25,157 nucleotides of DNA. Source: Botryllus schlosseri (lineage: Eukaryota; Chordata; Ascidiacea; Stolidobranchia; Styelidae). Positions 9,226 to 18,550 of this stretch are shown piece after piece (the stretch's first letter is position 1; every line of letters begins with the position of its first letter). Under the pieces are notes generated by a model. It was not told the DNA's origin. It searched no databases and saw only the letters and a program-made list of their open reading frames with translations. The DNA lies in contig ATSW01006906.1 in the NCBI GenBank assembly GCA_000444245.1, forward strand, positions 1-25,157. Reading direction: 5' to 3'. A program made the position numbers and the translations under genes.

Positions 9226-9235
9226 GCGATGTTGG

Positions 9236-9734
9236 ATAGTAGGTATTTGACCAATGACCATATTCAAAACACATCGCATACGGAGATGTATGATATCTGC
9301 CGAACGAAAACCCGAGACAATAAAATTGCATTATTGCGTCAGAATGAATAAAAGCACCACGTGCATGTGCGATGTGCAGAATAGTGGTTCGCAAGCACCG
9401 GTCTGTGGATCGGTGACGGTCCGTGGCGTGTGTCCTGCCCGTTCGCCAGATACAATCGAATTTTGTATCTCCTTTCCAAAATGCAGGATGTTGTGCGCTT
9501 TTCTATTAATGACAGAAAAACATCATATTTTGAATTTATTAGGAAGTTCGGGACGTATTTTTCGTATGGTGCTGCAACAGGGAATTCCTGGTCTAGTTCG
9601 AGCGCGCGGCACGATGGTGCAGAGCAAGTGTTATAAATGGCTTTTCAAAAGCAGCCGAAAACTCATTTCGAAATAATAATGATGATCTTTTCGGTCGATC
9701 ATGTGATATTTTGACGACGAGGATCAAAAATTAA
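9236..9734. other. Open frames but no recognised gene
   Basis: A 140-codon plus-strand frame (9254-9676) and a shorter overlapping one (9430-9636) are open, but neither shows a domain or splice pattern I recognise. The stretch lies just upstream of the LINE tail and could be decayed LINE sequence. Confidence 0.3.
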
Positions 9735-10011
9735 AGGAATCTACAAATCGCCAAGTTTATACATCAGTTCCACTGCGATCATCGCCCGCGAATATTTCAA
9801 TGACTTCTTTACCTCGGAATCAAAAGCGGACAAGTACATGACACGCGCGTCCACGTCGTCCAAATATCATAAAATTGACTGAAAAAATCATCGCTCCATC
9901 AGATATACCGGACCTGACGTGTGGAACAGTACCCCGCCGGCCATCCGACAGTCGGCGATCATGTCCACATTCAAGTCGAAATACAAGCAATTACTACTAA
10001 AAATATACTAG
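9735..10011 (+). pseudogene. LINE ORF2 C-terminal remnant (CR1/L2-like)
   Basis: The last part of a non-LTR retrotransposon polyprotein, downstream of the reverse transcriptase. The frame at 9892-10011 reads RSIRYTGPDVWNSTPPAIRQ, then a lysine-rich tail ending at TAG 10009-10011. The pattern SIRY-x-GP-x-x-WN-x-x-P is the typical end of CR1/L2/Rex-type LINE proteins. Upstream, IAKFIHQFHCDH and then FNDFFTSESK match the preceding conserved stretch but lie in different frames, and a stop separates them from the tail, so at least two frame changes have accumulated. The 5' part is absent. Confidence 0.75.
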
Positions 10012-10147
10012 TGCGTCCTCAAGATTACCGGACCACAACCTGGCCTATCGATCTCGCCTTCCATGACATGCCCCCCATTTTTGTCACTCGCTTTTTTCTA
10101 TACCATCTTCTTTTACTTTTCATTCAGTGTGTATGGCTTCTCTTTAC

Positions 10148-10627
10148 ATGGCCTTCAGTGGTTCTCAAACTTCTTGACACTGCGGCACACTCTGAAAATT
10201 AAATAGTTTGCGGCACATTGGCACACGGGTTCTCAATTTTTTTTACTTAAGGCACCTGAAAATTACCAGAATACTCAGAAGCACCTACAGTCGTACAGAT
10301 GTGGTCTCTGACGAAATGCATGCATCAACCCTTTCGGATCACTCAGTAGGATTCGCTCTATTTCGAAGAATAAATTACGGTATCTTCTATATCTGCGGAC
10401 ATGTAACAAATACGTCTACGAATAGTTTCATTTGACACTGTAAGCGTCTTCAATTCTTCTGCAGCTTTGTTCCCAAATATTTGTTTTACAATTCTATTGC
10501 AAGCTGGAAGAATAACGTTGCCCCCTTCCATGTGAGGGTTTGAATTTTTAGCGATTACCTCTGCTACCACATAACTAACCCGAAGCTGCGGTCTGCGCTT
10601 ATATACTACTCCATGAGATTTGTTCAC
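10148..10627 (-). mobile_element. hAT element of the Charlie/ZBED type, one end plus coding part
   Basis: On the plus strand CAGTGGTTCTCAAACTTCTT at 10150 is the element's terminal repeat, followed by GCGGCACA-rich subterminal sequence (10178-10225). The transposase remnant at 10358-10627 reads toward this end from the minus strand, so this is the 3' end. The other end is not seen, and the sequence changes character near 10630. Confidence 0.7.
10358..10627 (-). pseudogene. hAT transposase fragment, ZBED5/FAM200-like
   Basis: The minus-strand frame of 89 codons includes LRVSYVVAEVIAKNSNPHME, then GGNVILPACNRIV, then AEELKTLTVSNETIRRRICY and MSADIEDTVI. The pattern of tyrosine-x-VA-x-x-IAK, PH, P-A, then LSN-x-TI-x-RR-I-x-x-MS-x-DI is that of hAT transposases related to the domesticated ZBED5 and FAM200 proteins, in the region before the catalytic fold. 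Only about one seventh of a full transposase is present and neither end of the protein is visible, so it is a fossil. The frame itself is uninterrupted over 89 codons, which suggests a fairly young copy. Confidence 0.75.
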
Positions 10628-10719
10628 TGCCCGCTACTACATAGTCGATGTAATTACCATGGCCTGTTATAGGCCAACCACAATCGCCACATACGAATAG
10701 GGTATAATGTAAGGATACT

Positions 10720-12540
10720 GTGATTGTGATTAACGTAATTACTGTCACGCGTTCGACAGAACGGGCTCGAAGGCGAGAGGACTGGTTGTGCTGTTTTAAC
10801 TGGAACGTTTTAAATACATTGAACTATATTACAAGCTATCGCGGCCCAATGGCGAATATGAAGTTAACTGATATTGTGANGAATTACGTAGATTATCCAA
10901 CGTCTGGGGATTTTGCAAAGNGGGTTGAGAAACTAGAACTGGTTGCCGAGCTTCAAGAACTGANGGACAAATTGCCAACTATTTTCCCATTGCTATTGGA
11001 TGGTGCTGCATTTGCAGTGTTCAAGCAGTTGCCAGAGGNGGACAGAAAGGATTACAGCAAGTCAAAAGAAGCTATTTTGAATGCGTTTGGGGTAAATTGT
11101 TACGACGCGTATGGCCAATTCCANCGAAGAATACTGCTGGATGACGANCCTGTCGATGTGTACCTTTCCGACCTAAAAAGGCTGGCGCTNTTGATTGGGT
11201 TGAAGGTGGATGNATCCGAGGCGTTAATTCGGTGCGCATTTGTAAATGGACTCCCATCAGAAGTTTCAGGCCAGTTAAAGTCTGTAGCAGGATTGNACAA
11301 AATGAATTTGAGTGATCTTGTTGCACGGGCACGAGTAATAATGTCGGTCCGCAGCAGCTTCAGNGTATCGTGCGCGGTCGGCTCGCGTCAGCGGAAGTAC
11401 AACTGTTTTTTCTGCGGGAAGCTTGGTCAATTTGCTAGAGAATGTTTCCCAGATGTGGAAGTTGTGACCGTCTCGGTCAGTGTGTTCCATTGGGTCACGT
11501 CAATATTGGAAGATTCGCGCCGACCTAGAGTCAGTGGGCTAAGTGAAATGATTATTAAAAGAAGATTGGGAATTATCGCGCAGCTATTTCGGGAATACTG
11601 CATGGAGGTCACAATCCGTTGGGTACCATCGTCGGAGAATCTCGCAGATGCACCAACGAGAGTCCCGCAACGCTGGCTAAAGAAGGTGTGTCTTGGAGTA
11701 AACCGGCGTAATGAGAACGTGATTGAACTGGTACGGACTCTTCATAACGTGCATCACCTAGGTGTGAATCGGACGCTTTTTGTGGCCAAAAGAAGCATTG
11801 GCGAAGCCGTTACTCGTGATGTTGTTCAACGAGTAATCAATGAGTGCAACATCTATCGCAGAATTGATCCAAGTCCCGTGAGATGGGAACACGGGCAGCT
11901 TTCCGTTCCCGTTGTCTGGGAGCGCCTGGCACTTGACATTACTTACGTCAACACTCGACCATACCTGAGTTTGATCGACAGCGGGCCTAGTCGATTTGCG
12001 ATATGGCGGGCGGTGCGAAATGAAACGGCCGATAAAATCATCCAGATCCTTGAACAAGTCTTCTCGGAAAGAGGTGCGTCGAGTGAAATTCTGAGTGATA
12101 ACGGACCTTGTTTTACTACCCAGAAAATGCGCCAGTTTTTGAACAGTTGGGGGTGGAACATGTGTTCAGCTGCGCCTACCGGCATTCTGGAAACGGTATT
12201 GTGGAGCGGAATCACAGAACTATCAAAAGAATGGCCGCGAGATCTGGAGGTAGTGTTGAACGAACGGTGTATTGGTACAATCACACTCCGAATTCGGAGC
12301 ATAATTTCCAGGAATTTACAATTTTCATTCGACTGTGGGATAAAATATTAATCGTTATTTACCGAGTATGGAATTTGATTTTTATTCGGATGTTACTGGC
12401 CTCGGACATGTCATGCGTACAATCCCATGCACTCGCCGAAATCGAAATAAGTGATGAAAATGTCAATCTAATTTCATTAGTCCATAGGTTACCAACACGG
12501 TCGCATGTCGGCCGTAAGGACCAGATCAATCGCCCTTAGC
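10720..12540 (+). mobile_element. Broken Ty3/gypsy-like LTR retroelement
   Basis: A fossil of a Ty3/gypsy-family element. Recognisable parts in order are a Gag-like capsid region (about 10850-11360), a zinc-knuckle-like nucleocapsid segment (about 11400-11450), the end of an RNase H region (about 11590-11690), and an integrase with its N-terminal zinc-binding part and catalytic core (about 11740-12290). No LTRs are recognised on either side. The copy is clearly broken, with several breaks at least. The survival of long stretches suggests middling age. Ten isolated unknown bases (N) fall between 10880 and 11364, all in the Gag-like part. Confidence 0.85.
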
Positions 12541-12799
12541 GGCAGTGGCAAAGACTCAAATCAGAGCTCTAAAGATCGAAGTACAGAGATGCGAACGTAG
12601 TTTTGGGTCGATACAGAGGGGTGTTGCTCGTCTTACCAGGGAGACCGAGAGGGAATCTGGTTAATATTCCATATATTTGACGTGGATATTGGCACTTATG
12701 TGTCAAGTGCAGCTTCTCAACGGAATTCCGAGACGCTGGCGTGTGTTCCGCGAAGATTTATGTTTTCCCGGTAAGGAGCGGGAACCCATCCAAGTATAG
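12541..12799. other. No gene seen
   Basis: Sequence following the retroelement. No LTR, coding frame or terminal repeat is recognised. Confidence 0.4.
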
Positions 12800-12870
12800 C
12801 AGTGGTCGGGAACCTTTTTTGTCCGAAGAGCCATATTGGCCCTATTTTTTCCATCTCAACTCCCTAAGAG
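12800..12870 (+). mobile_element. hAT-type end, partner end not found
   Basis: Starts CAGTGGTCGGGAACCTTTTT and continues with AGAGCCATATTGGCCC and AAGAGCCATAC, a common hAT terminus with subterminal GAGCCATA words. No matching right end is visible before the MITE at 13402. Confidence 0.6.
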
Positions 12871-13393
12871 CCATACATGTCAATCAACTGTTACGACACA
12901 ATTGGAAATTCGTGACGTTATGGTAGCACTTATTCAAACTCACTGCATGGGATCTCTCGTGTGCGTCACATTTTCTCTGTAAAAACTGGTCTCTATTGTT
13001 CGTAAATAAAGCTCGAAACGAGAGGTAAGACGCAGACGGACCAAGTCTCACCAATGATACCGTAATTCATCGTAAGTACCTTAGAATTTTACAACTGATA
13101 TTATTCGAATGCGACTGTCACACTGATTCCGAAAATCTAAATACTTATCGACTTCTCAATTCTCAAAGTATTCGGCGGTAACATAACGTTGCGCTATGGC
13201 TACACGCATACATTTTATCGCCAGTACTACACAGAACGTTGAGAACGTGGAACGTGGATAGCTATGGCGTTGTTTGTAATCCGAGTTTGTAATTGTGAAC
13301 GTCACATCCACAACAGTTCATTTCGCGCCGTAGATCAGGAAGACAATGGGTATTTGAAAATTGCGTTTTGATATGGGCGTCGCCATGTCTACT
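12871..13393. other. No gene seen
   Basis: Probably the interior of the truncated hAT that starts at 12800. No frame or repeat is recognised. Confidence 0.35.
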
Positions 13394-13401
13394 ATGCTAT
13401 G

Positions 13402-13984
13402 TAGGGTTGTAACCAAGTCACAAGGCTGCGAGTCACAAGTCAATCTCACTTTTATATTTTTGACTCGAGTCAAGTCGAGTCATTTTCAATTCCCACTGAG
13501 TCAAGTCCGAGTCCAAGTCAGCGAACAGAGATTCGAGTCCGAGTCATGGTATTATGACTCGAGTCCGAGTCCAAGTCATTGTGTTCACTGGAAACTGTCC
13601 AGTTAAAGTCTTCCTAAACCCACTTTTTAACTCTGTTTGGTGATGTTGAATGGTTCGCATTTATAATATATCAATTTTCCTCACTTTTAGCAGTTTCTGG
13701 TCGCATTTTCAAGCACCAGTACCAACAAACGAAATTCCAATAGTGTGTTGGCTTCGAAATTACAATGAAATGTCGGTCTTCGCCGTCTGAATCTCGAGTC
13801 AATGACATGCTTCGAGTCATGCACAATGACTCGAGTCCAAGTCGAGTCAATACACAGATTGACTCGAGTCGAGTCGAGTCATTTCCGTATTTTGAGAAAA
13901 TGACTCGAGTCGAGTCGAGTCATCCGAAAATCGTGACTCGAGTCTGACTCGAGTCGAGTCATGACTCGAGTCATTACAACCCTG
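13402..13984. mobile_element. hAT MITE with GACTCGAGTC arrays
   Basis: The ends are TAGGGTTGTAA at 13402 and the complement of CAGGGTTGTAA ending at 13984. Identical 8-bp copies ATGCTATG lie at 13394-13401 and 13985-13992. Both subterminal regions (about 13460-13580 and 13790-13975) are packed with the palindrome GACTCGAGTC and the half unit GAGTC(A/C). The 200-bp middle is unrelated AT-rich sequence. Open frames are shadows of the array. A second copy starts at 24912. Confidence 0.93.
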
Positions 13985-14044
13985 ATGCTATGCTCTTTGA
14001 TTCAACGTATCGCACAATTCAAGATTTCGATTAGGATACATCGC

Positions 14045-14310
14045 GAGGAGGTTTGAGTCACCAGCCATTTCCATGGCGTGGGTTCGAATCCCATCGCTGC
14101 CACCACACCAGAATACAGAACCTGTACTCCCTGTTGCACCACGAAACGATGTCGACGCACGATGAACGTTCATTACAGAAGAGACATCCTAACAGCACGA
14201 GTAGTCGTTATATAAGGCAACTGAATAAACGGCGCAATCAGAGAACTAATCATTAGCCTGCCAATTAACAGGCGCCGAGGTTCGGCTCCACTATAACACA
14301 AACAATACTG
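14045..14310 (+). mobile_element. tRNA-derived SINE, family 2
   Basis: A tRNA-like 3' half has a perfect B box GGTTCGAATCC at 14081-14091 followed by CATCGCTGCCACCA. Next comes a body with CGTTCATTACAGAAGAGAC, GGCGCAATCA and GGCTCCA, ending near CAAACAATACTGGC. The 5' half (A box) is poor. The tail half recurs at 14745-14880. It could be mistaken for a tRNA, but the 5' half does not fold with the CATCGCTGCC acceptor side. Confidence 0.65.
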
Positions 14311-14744
14311 GCCAAAAAAGTGCAAGTGAAGGTGACTTATTCGGCATTATGAGTTTAAAATTTTGAATTTGAAAAAATAATATACGGTGAGAAATCTTAG
14401 AATTACAAAAACTCGAATACCATCACTTCTACAAGTTGTGATTGACTTGTAATTGCGTTTACTGCCGTTCGCGACTCTGTGTACTTATCAATATTACGTC
14501 ACAGCGACAAAATTCTTTCTATATTTCGAACTCGGTTAACATCATTTACTGGCGGTCACTCCTGAAGAGGGCCAGTCGAAAAGCTTCGAGTGGAATTAAT
14601 TTGCAATATGAACGTATTGTTTGCTGCAATATTTAGTCAAATTTGTTTAGCACTGTGTTTAAAAACAACCCAACAATTTTATTGCCTGCTATTGGACGAA
14701 AACTTTTCAAATTAATCATTTTGTATTCCGGTATTACAACTGTA
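14311..14744. other. No gene seen between two SINE tails
   Basis: AT-rich. CACTCCTGAAGAGGGCCAGT at 14557-14576 looks like a fragment of an old retroelement 3' region, but I cannot place it. Confidence 0.25.
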
Positions 14745-14880
14745 AATAAACGTTCATTGCAGAAGAGACCTCCCAACACCACAAGTAGGCTAGTCAATCA
14801 ACGGCGCAATCATGGTACTAATTACCAGGAACCGAAGTTTGATCGGCTCCAGTAAAACATAAAACAATACTGGCGCAATC
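14745..14880 (+). mobile_element. SINE family 2, tail copy
   Basis: Matches the body and tail of 14165-14306 (CGTTCATTGCAGAAGAGACC, GGCGCAATCA, CGGCTCCAGTAAAACATAAA) with several small gaps. The head is absent, as is usual for 5'-truncated retrocopies. Confidence 0.65.
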
Positions 14881-14969
14881 ATTCGGCATGACGTCCTATC
14901 AGCATGTATGATGTTAAATGTTTAAATAGTCACCTTTTCTGCGACCACAAAGAAAATATATTTTCGACC

Positions 14970-15047
14970 ATACCATTTTATTAGCTTTTTTTGTGGTATT
15001 CATGGTCTTTGTCAACTACTATGGTCATTTACACCAGGCCGACATAT
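14970..15047 (-). mobile_element. SINE family 1, tail fragment
   Basis: On the minus strand the order TCGGCCTGGTGTAAATGACC, then AGTTGACAAAGACC, then AATACCACAA matches the tail of the SINE at 8952-9225. The match confirms that the family 1 tail extends to about 9220. A MITE starts directly beside it at 15048. Confidence 0.65.
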
Positions 15048-15254
15048 TAGGGTTACCATACGTCTAGGTTTTTGAAAATGTCCTCCGAGAACGCCTAAAT
15101 GTCTTCCTTTTTAGCAATTCCTCCTCCTTTACAGCGTTTACAGCTAAGATAACGGACAGATTCGAGTGAAAATGGGCATGACGCTAAATAGCAAAGACGG
15201 ACGTTCGAGCGGGAAATTCATGGTTCGATCGAAAGTGACGACCTTTTTTTAGTC
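15048..15254 (+). mobile_element. GGGTTACCATA MITE, left half
   Basis: Starts TAGGGTTACCATACGTC and shares CGGAGGACGCC-like and GACCTTTTTTTAGTC words with copy 1 at 4551. It stops at the last of these, where another hAT end begins, and the right half is not found. Confidence 0.7.
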
Positions 15255-15259
15255 TTCAG

Positions 15260-15411
15260 CAGCGGTTCTCAACCTTTTTCACCTCGCGGACCGTTAAAAT
15301 TTCAGAATATTTGGCGGACCGGTAGACTTTCAAAAATTGAAATAACCACAAAATGTAAAGTATGCAACCGTTTTTTGCACGTATATGGTGCTAGAGAGTG
15401 ACATTTGGAGG
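15260..15411 (+). mobile_element. hAT-type end interrupting the MITE
   Basis: CAGCGGTTCTCAACCTTTTT at 15260 is a standard hAT terminus, followed by GCGGACCG repeated at 15287 and 15314. Its interior is broken by the next hAT (15420), and no right end was found. Confidence 0.6.
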
Positions 15412-15619
15412 GATTAGATCGGTGGTTCCCAAACTTTTTCGGTGTGAGGGCCAAATTTAGAATTTCAGAGTACGGTCGGGGCCGCACGAATACTACGGCT
15501 ATGAAACGGACCCAAACATGCATCATGGCTATTACGGAGTAGTTTTATTGCACTTGCGAGATTTCAAAACTGTACACTGTTTACCGCTACTTATCTGCTG
15601 CATTGGGTGTCCGTTGAGT

Positions 15620-16110
15620 GAATCAGCCTTTCTCGCCTAAACGCGCGAAGCGCGAGAAATTTCTTCAATTTCATGACTGAATCGGTCAATATGACCGGGA
15701 ATTGGATGTATTGCTATCAATTTTCATCCGGTGTCTGTTCACGTATTCTGATCATCGGTAGAGCTGAGTGAGGTGTGTTTGAAAAGAAATGGGTCCCCTC
15801 AATAGTAATTATATATCTCCGGGGCATACCCGTTGGCAGGAACGTAACAGCACTTCGTCAGGACCCCGGGCTCCCATAAGGTGATAAACTGACCCTGCAT
15901 CACGTTGTTCACTTTTGCCACGAAATAAAAGTTGTACTGTTTAGTGAGACAGCGCGACGCGCGAATATTTCGATAATTCATGATAAAATCGGTGAATAAG
16001 ATCGGGAATTGCATGTTTGTGCTCTTTGCCCACGTAATCAGATTTACCGGTAAAGCTGAGTGAGAGGTGTCTTTGAAACTGCAGACCCCGCAAAATTAAA
16101 CATCTTCGGG
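15620..16110 (-). repeat. Repeat R, two tandem copies inside hAT 2
   Basis: Reading the minus strand gives the same landmark order as at 1340-2020, including CACCTCACTCAGCT, the CCGATCTTATTCACCGA and CCGGTCATATTGACCGA variants, and the hairpins CGCGCGAAGCGCG (15642-15654) and GCGCGACGCGCG (15952-15963). Confidence 0.8.
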
Positions 16111-16114
16111 CGGG

Positions 16115-16266
16115 CTCCTAGGTATGAGTTTTCAAAAAGTGGCATGAATTTTTAAAAAATACTGTATAAATTTATGCTAATTCACGAAATAATTTTGGGC
16201 CCCCTTCGAGCTCGGCTCCCCTCAATTGGGGGATTTGGGGTGGGGAAGTTACGGCCCTGACTATAG
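16115..16266 (-). repeat. Module M2 linked to repeat R
   Basis: On the minus strand it begins CAGGGCCGTAACTTCCCCAC, passes through CGAGCTCGAAGGGGGCCCAA and TTATTTCGTGAATTAGCATA, and leads straight into repeat R. Related copies are at 19048-19190 (plus) and 20735-20866 (minus), with the inner half at about 1155-1235. The CAGGGCCGTAAC edge looks like a transposon end. Confidence 0.75.
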
Positions 16267-16357
16267 GACTACCAATTATGCTGCTTTTAGCTGGCTAAGC
16301 AGTATGCATCTCGGCGTATATTCAACCGTGAGTCACGTGTTGCACGTCTAGCTATCA

Positions 16358-16725
16358 TAGGGTTACCATACGTCCTCTTTTAAGATGATTTTTCCTCTTT
16401 TTTGATTTTTTTTAAGTGACCTCGGAGGTCGCCCAAATGTCTTCTCTTTCGGGATTTTGTATTCTTTTTTGAGGATTTTGGTTACATATAGGGTCAAATT
16501 CGACTGATATACATTAAGTCAGCACTGTAGGAACGATACGGCGGCTATTTCGGGAGCTGGACCGGAAAGGTAACCTTTTTTTTCAGTCAACCACCTGTTA
16601 ATGTGAAAGAAAAACTGTATTTTCCGGGAGTTCAGCCGCTTTTTCTTTTTTAGTCAAGCGACCACGAAGTGAGGAAAATTTACCATTTTTTTCAGGATTT
16701 TCCTCCAGTTTTGAAAGCTATAAAT
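16358..16725 (+). mobile_element. GGGTTACCATA MITE inside hAT 2
   Basis: Starts TAGGGTTACCATACGTCCTC and follows copy 1 (4551-4948) nearly end to end, through TCAACCACC-GTTAATGTGAA and GACCACGAAGTGAGG, but the right terminal repeat is missing. Confidence 0.8.
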
Positions 16726-16790
16726 ATCTAATTATATCTATAGCTACTGCTCGTTCAACTGGAAAGTTAGGGCGTTGGCAGTCTTTACTC

Positions 16791-16854
16791 ACAACTTTCC
16801 TGCAATTCTATAATTAGAAACTACAACTTTCCTGCAATTCTATAATTAGAAACT
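16791..16854. repeat. Perfect 32-bp tandem duplication
   Basis: ACAACTTTCCTGCAATTCTA plus 12 more bases occurs twice back to back (16791-16822 and 16823-16854) without a difference, so it is recent. Confidence 0.95.
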
Positions 16855-17006
16855 ACGGAGGCCAAGCCAAGGAAGAGTATTTTAAAAATATAAATTTTAT
16901 TTTTCGTCATAAATTGATCTCCTAATATATTTTGGGGGCCGCAAGAAGGCTATCTGGGGGCCGCATGCGTCCCTCGGGGCCGCGGTTGGGAATCACTGGA
17001 TTGGAT

Positions 17007-17145
17007 CGTAATTAATTATGTTCGTGATGGCATCCATGTGATTCTTGGTATTTTACGGTAGAAGCTTTTTTGGTGGAACCAAGCACCTTGTCGTGCCACC
17101 TTGCTCATTGTCCACTACCACCAGAAGTAGGCTACTCTTGCTACT
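17007..17145. other. No gene seen
   Basis: Short gap between hAT 2 and a SINE; nothing is recognised. Confidence 0.4.
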
Positions 17146-17424
17146 ACGAATAGAGAGAGAGAGAGAGAGATGATATTCTTTTCCACCTGTACCATCGAGA
17201 TGCTGTGACAACGGAGTTGCGATACGGCCGTGAGGTCATCAGTCTGCGCCCCCGTTTTTTCTCCTCCATGCTATCCGTGATTGCTGAGCGCCTAGTAGGA
17301 TAGCTACGGATACCAATTTTCGAGTCTTTGGTATGACCCCGCCGGGGATCGAACCAACGACTTACCGATCGAGAAGCCGGTACAATGCTCCGCATGTAAA
17401 CACCGGACAACAGCTAAACCGGCC
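17146..17424 (-). mobile_element. tRNA-derived SINE, family 3, with (CT)n tail
   Basis: On the minus strand the head has an A-box-like TTTAGCTGTTGTCCGG near 17415 and a perfect B box GGTTCGATCCC at 17355-17345. The body runs through ATGGAGGAGAAAAAACGGGG, and a (CT)n tail follows (the GA run at 17151-17170). No second copy is in the window and no clear target duplication was found. Confidence 0.7.
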
Positions 17425-17439
17425 ATCCACAAAACCAAG

Positions 17440-17770
17440 GCCGAAAAAGCACTTCGTCAGCCTCCCTTCAAAAATGTTGGTCTTGGGCCCCCACAGGGTG
17501 ATATGCCAAACTTCCGGGGGACTTGGACCCCCCTTCAGACCCCACAGTTGGATGGATTCTTTCAGGAGTAGCCTACTTGTAAGCATATCCATTCTACTCA
17601 GTGTAGGCAGAGAGTTTATGTTAATTGCGCCAAGCGCGATTTTGTAAAATAATTTATGACTGAATCGGTCAATAATATTAGTAATTGCATATATATTGCT
17701 ATGAATTTTTCATGCTCTCAAAATTATCAGATTTTCCGGTGGAAGTGAATGAGTCTTGGAAAACAAGGGG
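17440..17770 (-). repeat. Repeat R, single diverged copy outside a bounded hAT
   Basis: Reading minus, the hairpin GCGC-caa-GCGC (17626-17638), GACCGATTCAGTCATAAATT, the AGCAATATATATGCAATT-like word and the CACTTCGTCAGC edge match repeat R. A GGGGTCTGAAGGGGGG-like stretch at 17525-17545 is extra. Confidence 0.65.
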
Positions 17771-18229
17771 AACGTAGGCCTATACTTGATAAATAAACAT
17801 ATTCCGCGGGCCTGTCGGAGTAAATACTTCGTTGCATATCAATATTTCGTGACCTACTGTCCGTTATTATAGTGAATAAATATTGCATACTAAACTAAGA
17901 GACGGACTAGATTCCAGATTGATTTTTCTCACTGCCAAATAATTCTCTCTTGGATGGCATTTGTCCTTTAACGTACACATTGTCAGGACAGCGAGATTAA
18001 GCGCCACCAGGCGCCTATGGATAATTAGTCATATCTATCTATCGAAGTTTTCGGAAAACAAAGGGAAGTTCTATGCAGCCCAGGTTTTCTCGCTGCCGAT
18101 TCTTTTTCGCAAACCTTTCGTAGTCCCGTGTTAGTGCGTCGTACGCGGTAATGACTGACAACGAAATGCCTATTTCTATAATAAATCATGTGTAGGCCTA
18201 TTTCTTGGAGAGGCACCTAATAAGCAAGG
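17771..18229. other. No gene seen
   Basis: Contains two TAGGCCTA octamers (17776 and 18193) and a 63-codon minus-strand frame (18025-18216) with no recognised domain. Confidence 0.35.
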
Positions 18230-18338
18230 CATTCAGGCCCGCGATACCGCCCCCATATCGCCCCTGCGGAGCGTTTCCACCCCCTTCAAAATACAAATCG
18301 CCCCTTGGGGGCGCTGGCGACAGGCTTAAGAAACACTG
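18230..18338 (-). mobile_element. hAT-type end, CAGTGTTTCTTAAGCCTGTC
   Basis: The plus strand ends GGCGACAGGCTTAAGAAACACTG at 18338, preceded by repeated CGCCCC words (18250-18312), as in many hAT elements. The other end is not seen. Confidence 0.55.
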
Positions 18339-18391
18339 ACTTAAGGATTATGTTTTTGACTTCTGCACTTACAATTTTCAAGGCAGACTAT

Positions 18392-18550
18392 TTACACTTG
18401 TACTTTTGTTAAGTTTGAGGGAACGTTCTCTTTAGCTTTCGTTGAGAAATTGTCATGATAAGCAGCCGATACAGTGCGGTATGCTAATTTCTCGTGTTGT
18501 AAAGTCTCTAAAATGCACTTTGCCGTTTCGAAAGTAGAGGGACCTGTGAC
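18392..18550 (-). CDS. Candidate host exon split by hAT 3 (3' part)
   Basis: The minus-strand frame ends at TAA 18392-18394 and reads GPSTFETAKCILETLQHEKL, AYRTVSAAYHDNFSTKAKEN, then VPSNLTKVQV. The composition is clearly protein-like. At 18551 the frame meets hAT 3. On the far side (20081-20096) it continues without a shift as EIVDL, up to an AG that could be an acceptor, once the hAT and one target copy are set aside. A donor-like CAA|GTGTAA overlaps the stop, so this might not be the last exon. I see a faint resemblance of this and the frame at 20253-20447 to histidine acid phosphatases, too weak to name. The hAT insertion makes this allele or copy doubtful as a working gene. Confidence 0.45.
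   Translation of the reverse strand, partial: VTGPSTFETAKCILETLQHEKLAYRTVSAAYHDNFSTKAKENVPSNLTKVQV

Larger units (their letters stand above)
15420..16998. mobile_element. hAT DNA transposon 2
   Basis: The left end is CGGTGGTTCCCAAAC at 15420, and the right end is the complement of CAGTGATTCCCAACC ending at 16998. The flanks GATTAGAT (15412-15419) and GATTGGAT (16999-17006) match at 7 of 8 bases. Subterminal GGGCCGC words lie near both ends (GGGGCCGCACG at 15480; GGGGGCCGC twice at 16936-16970). The interior holds two minus-strand copies of repeat R, its linked module M2, a GGGTTACCATA MITE and a perfect 32-bp tandem duplication. No transposase is seen. Confidence 0.9.

Noticed and set aside
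9254-9676. 140-codon open frame
   Set aside because: No domain, no splice context and a competing frame in the same place; described as an unrecognised stretch only.
10630-12800. LTRs around the Ty3/gypsy-like fossil
   Set aside because: Compared both flanks by eye and found no matching direct repeats.
13460-13975. CRISPR-like regular repeats
   Set aside because: The repeated unit is a 10-bp palindrome with irregular spacing inside a MITE in an animal genome.
14053-14106. Possible tRNA gene ending GCTGCCACCA
   Set aside because: The B box is perfect but the 5' half does not form D and acceptor arms, and the downstream body recurs as a SINE.
17333-17647. 104-codon open frame
   Set aside because: It runs from a SINE head into a copy of repeat R; shadow of repeats.
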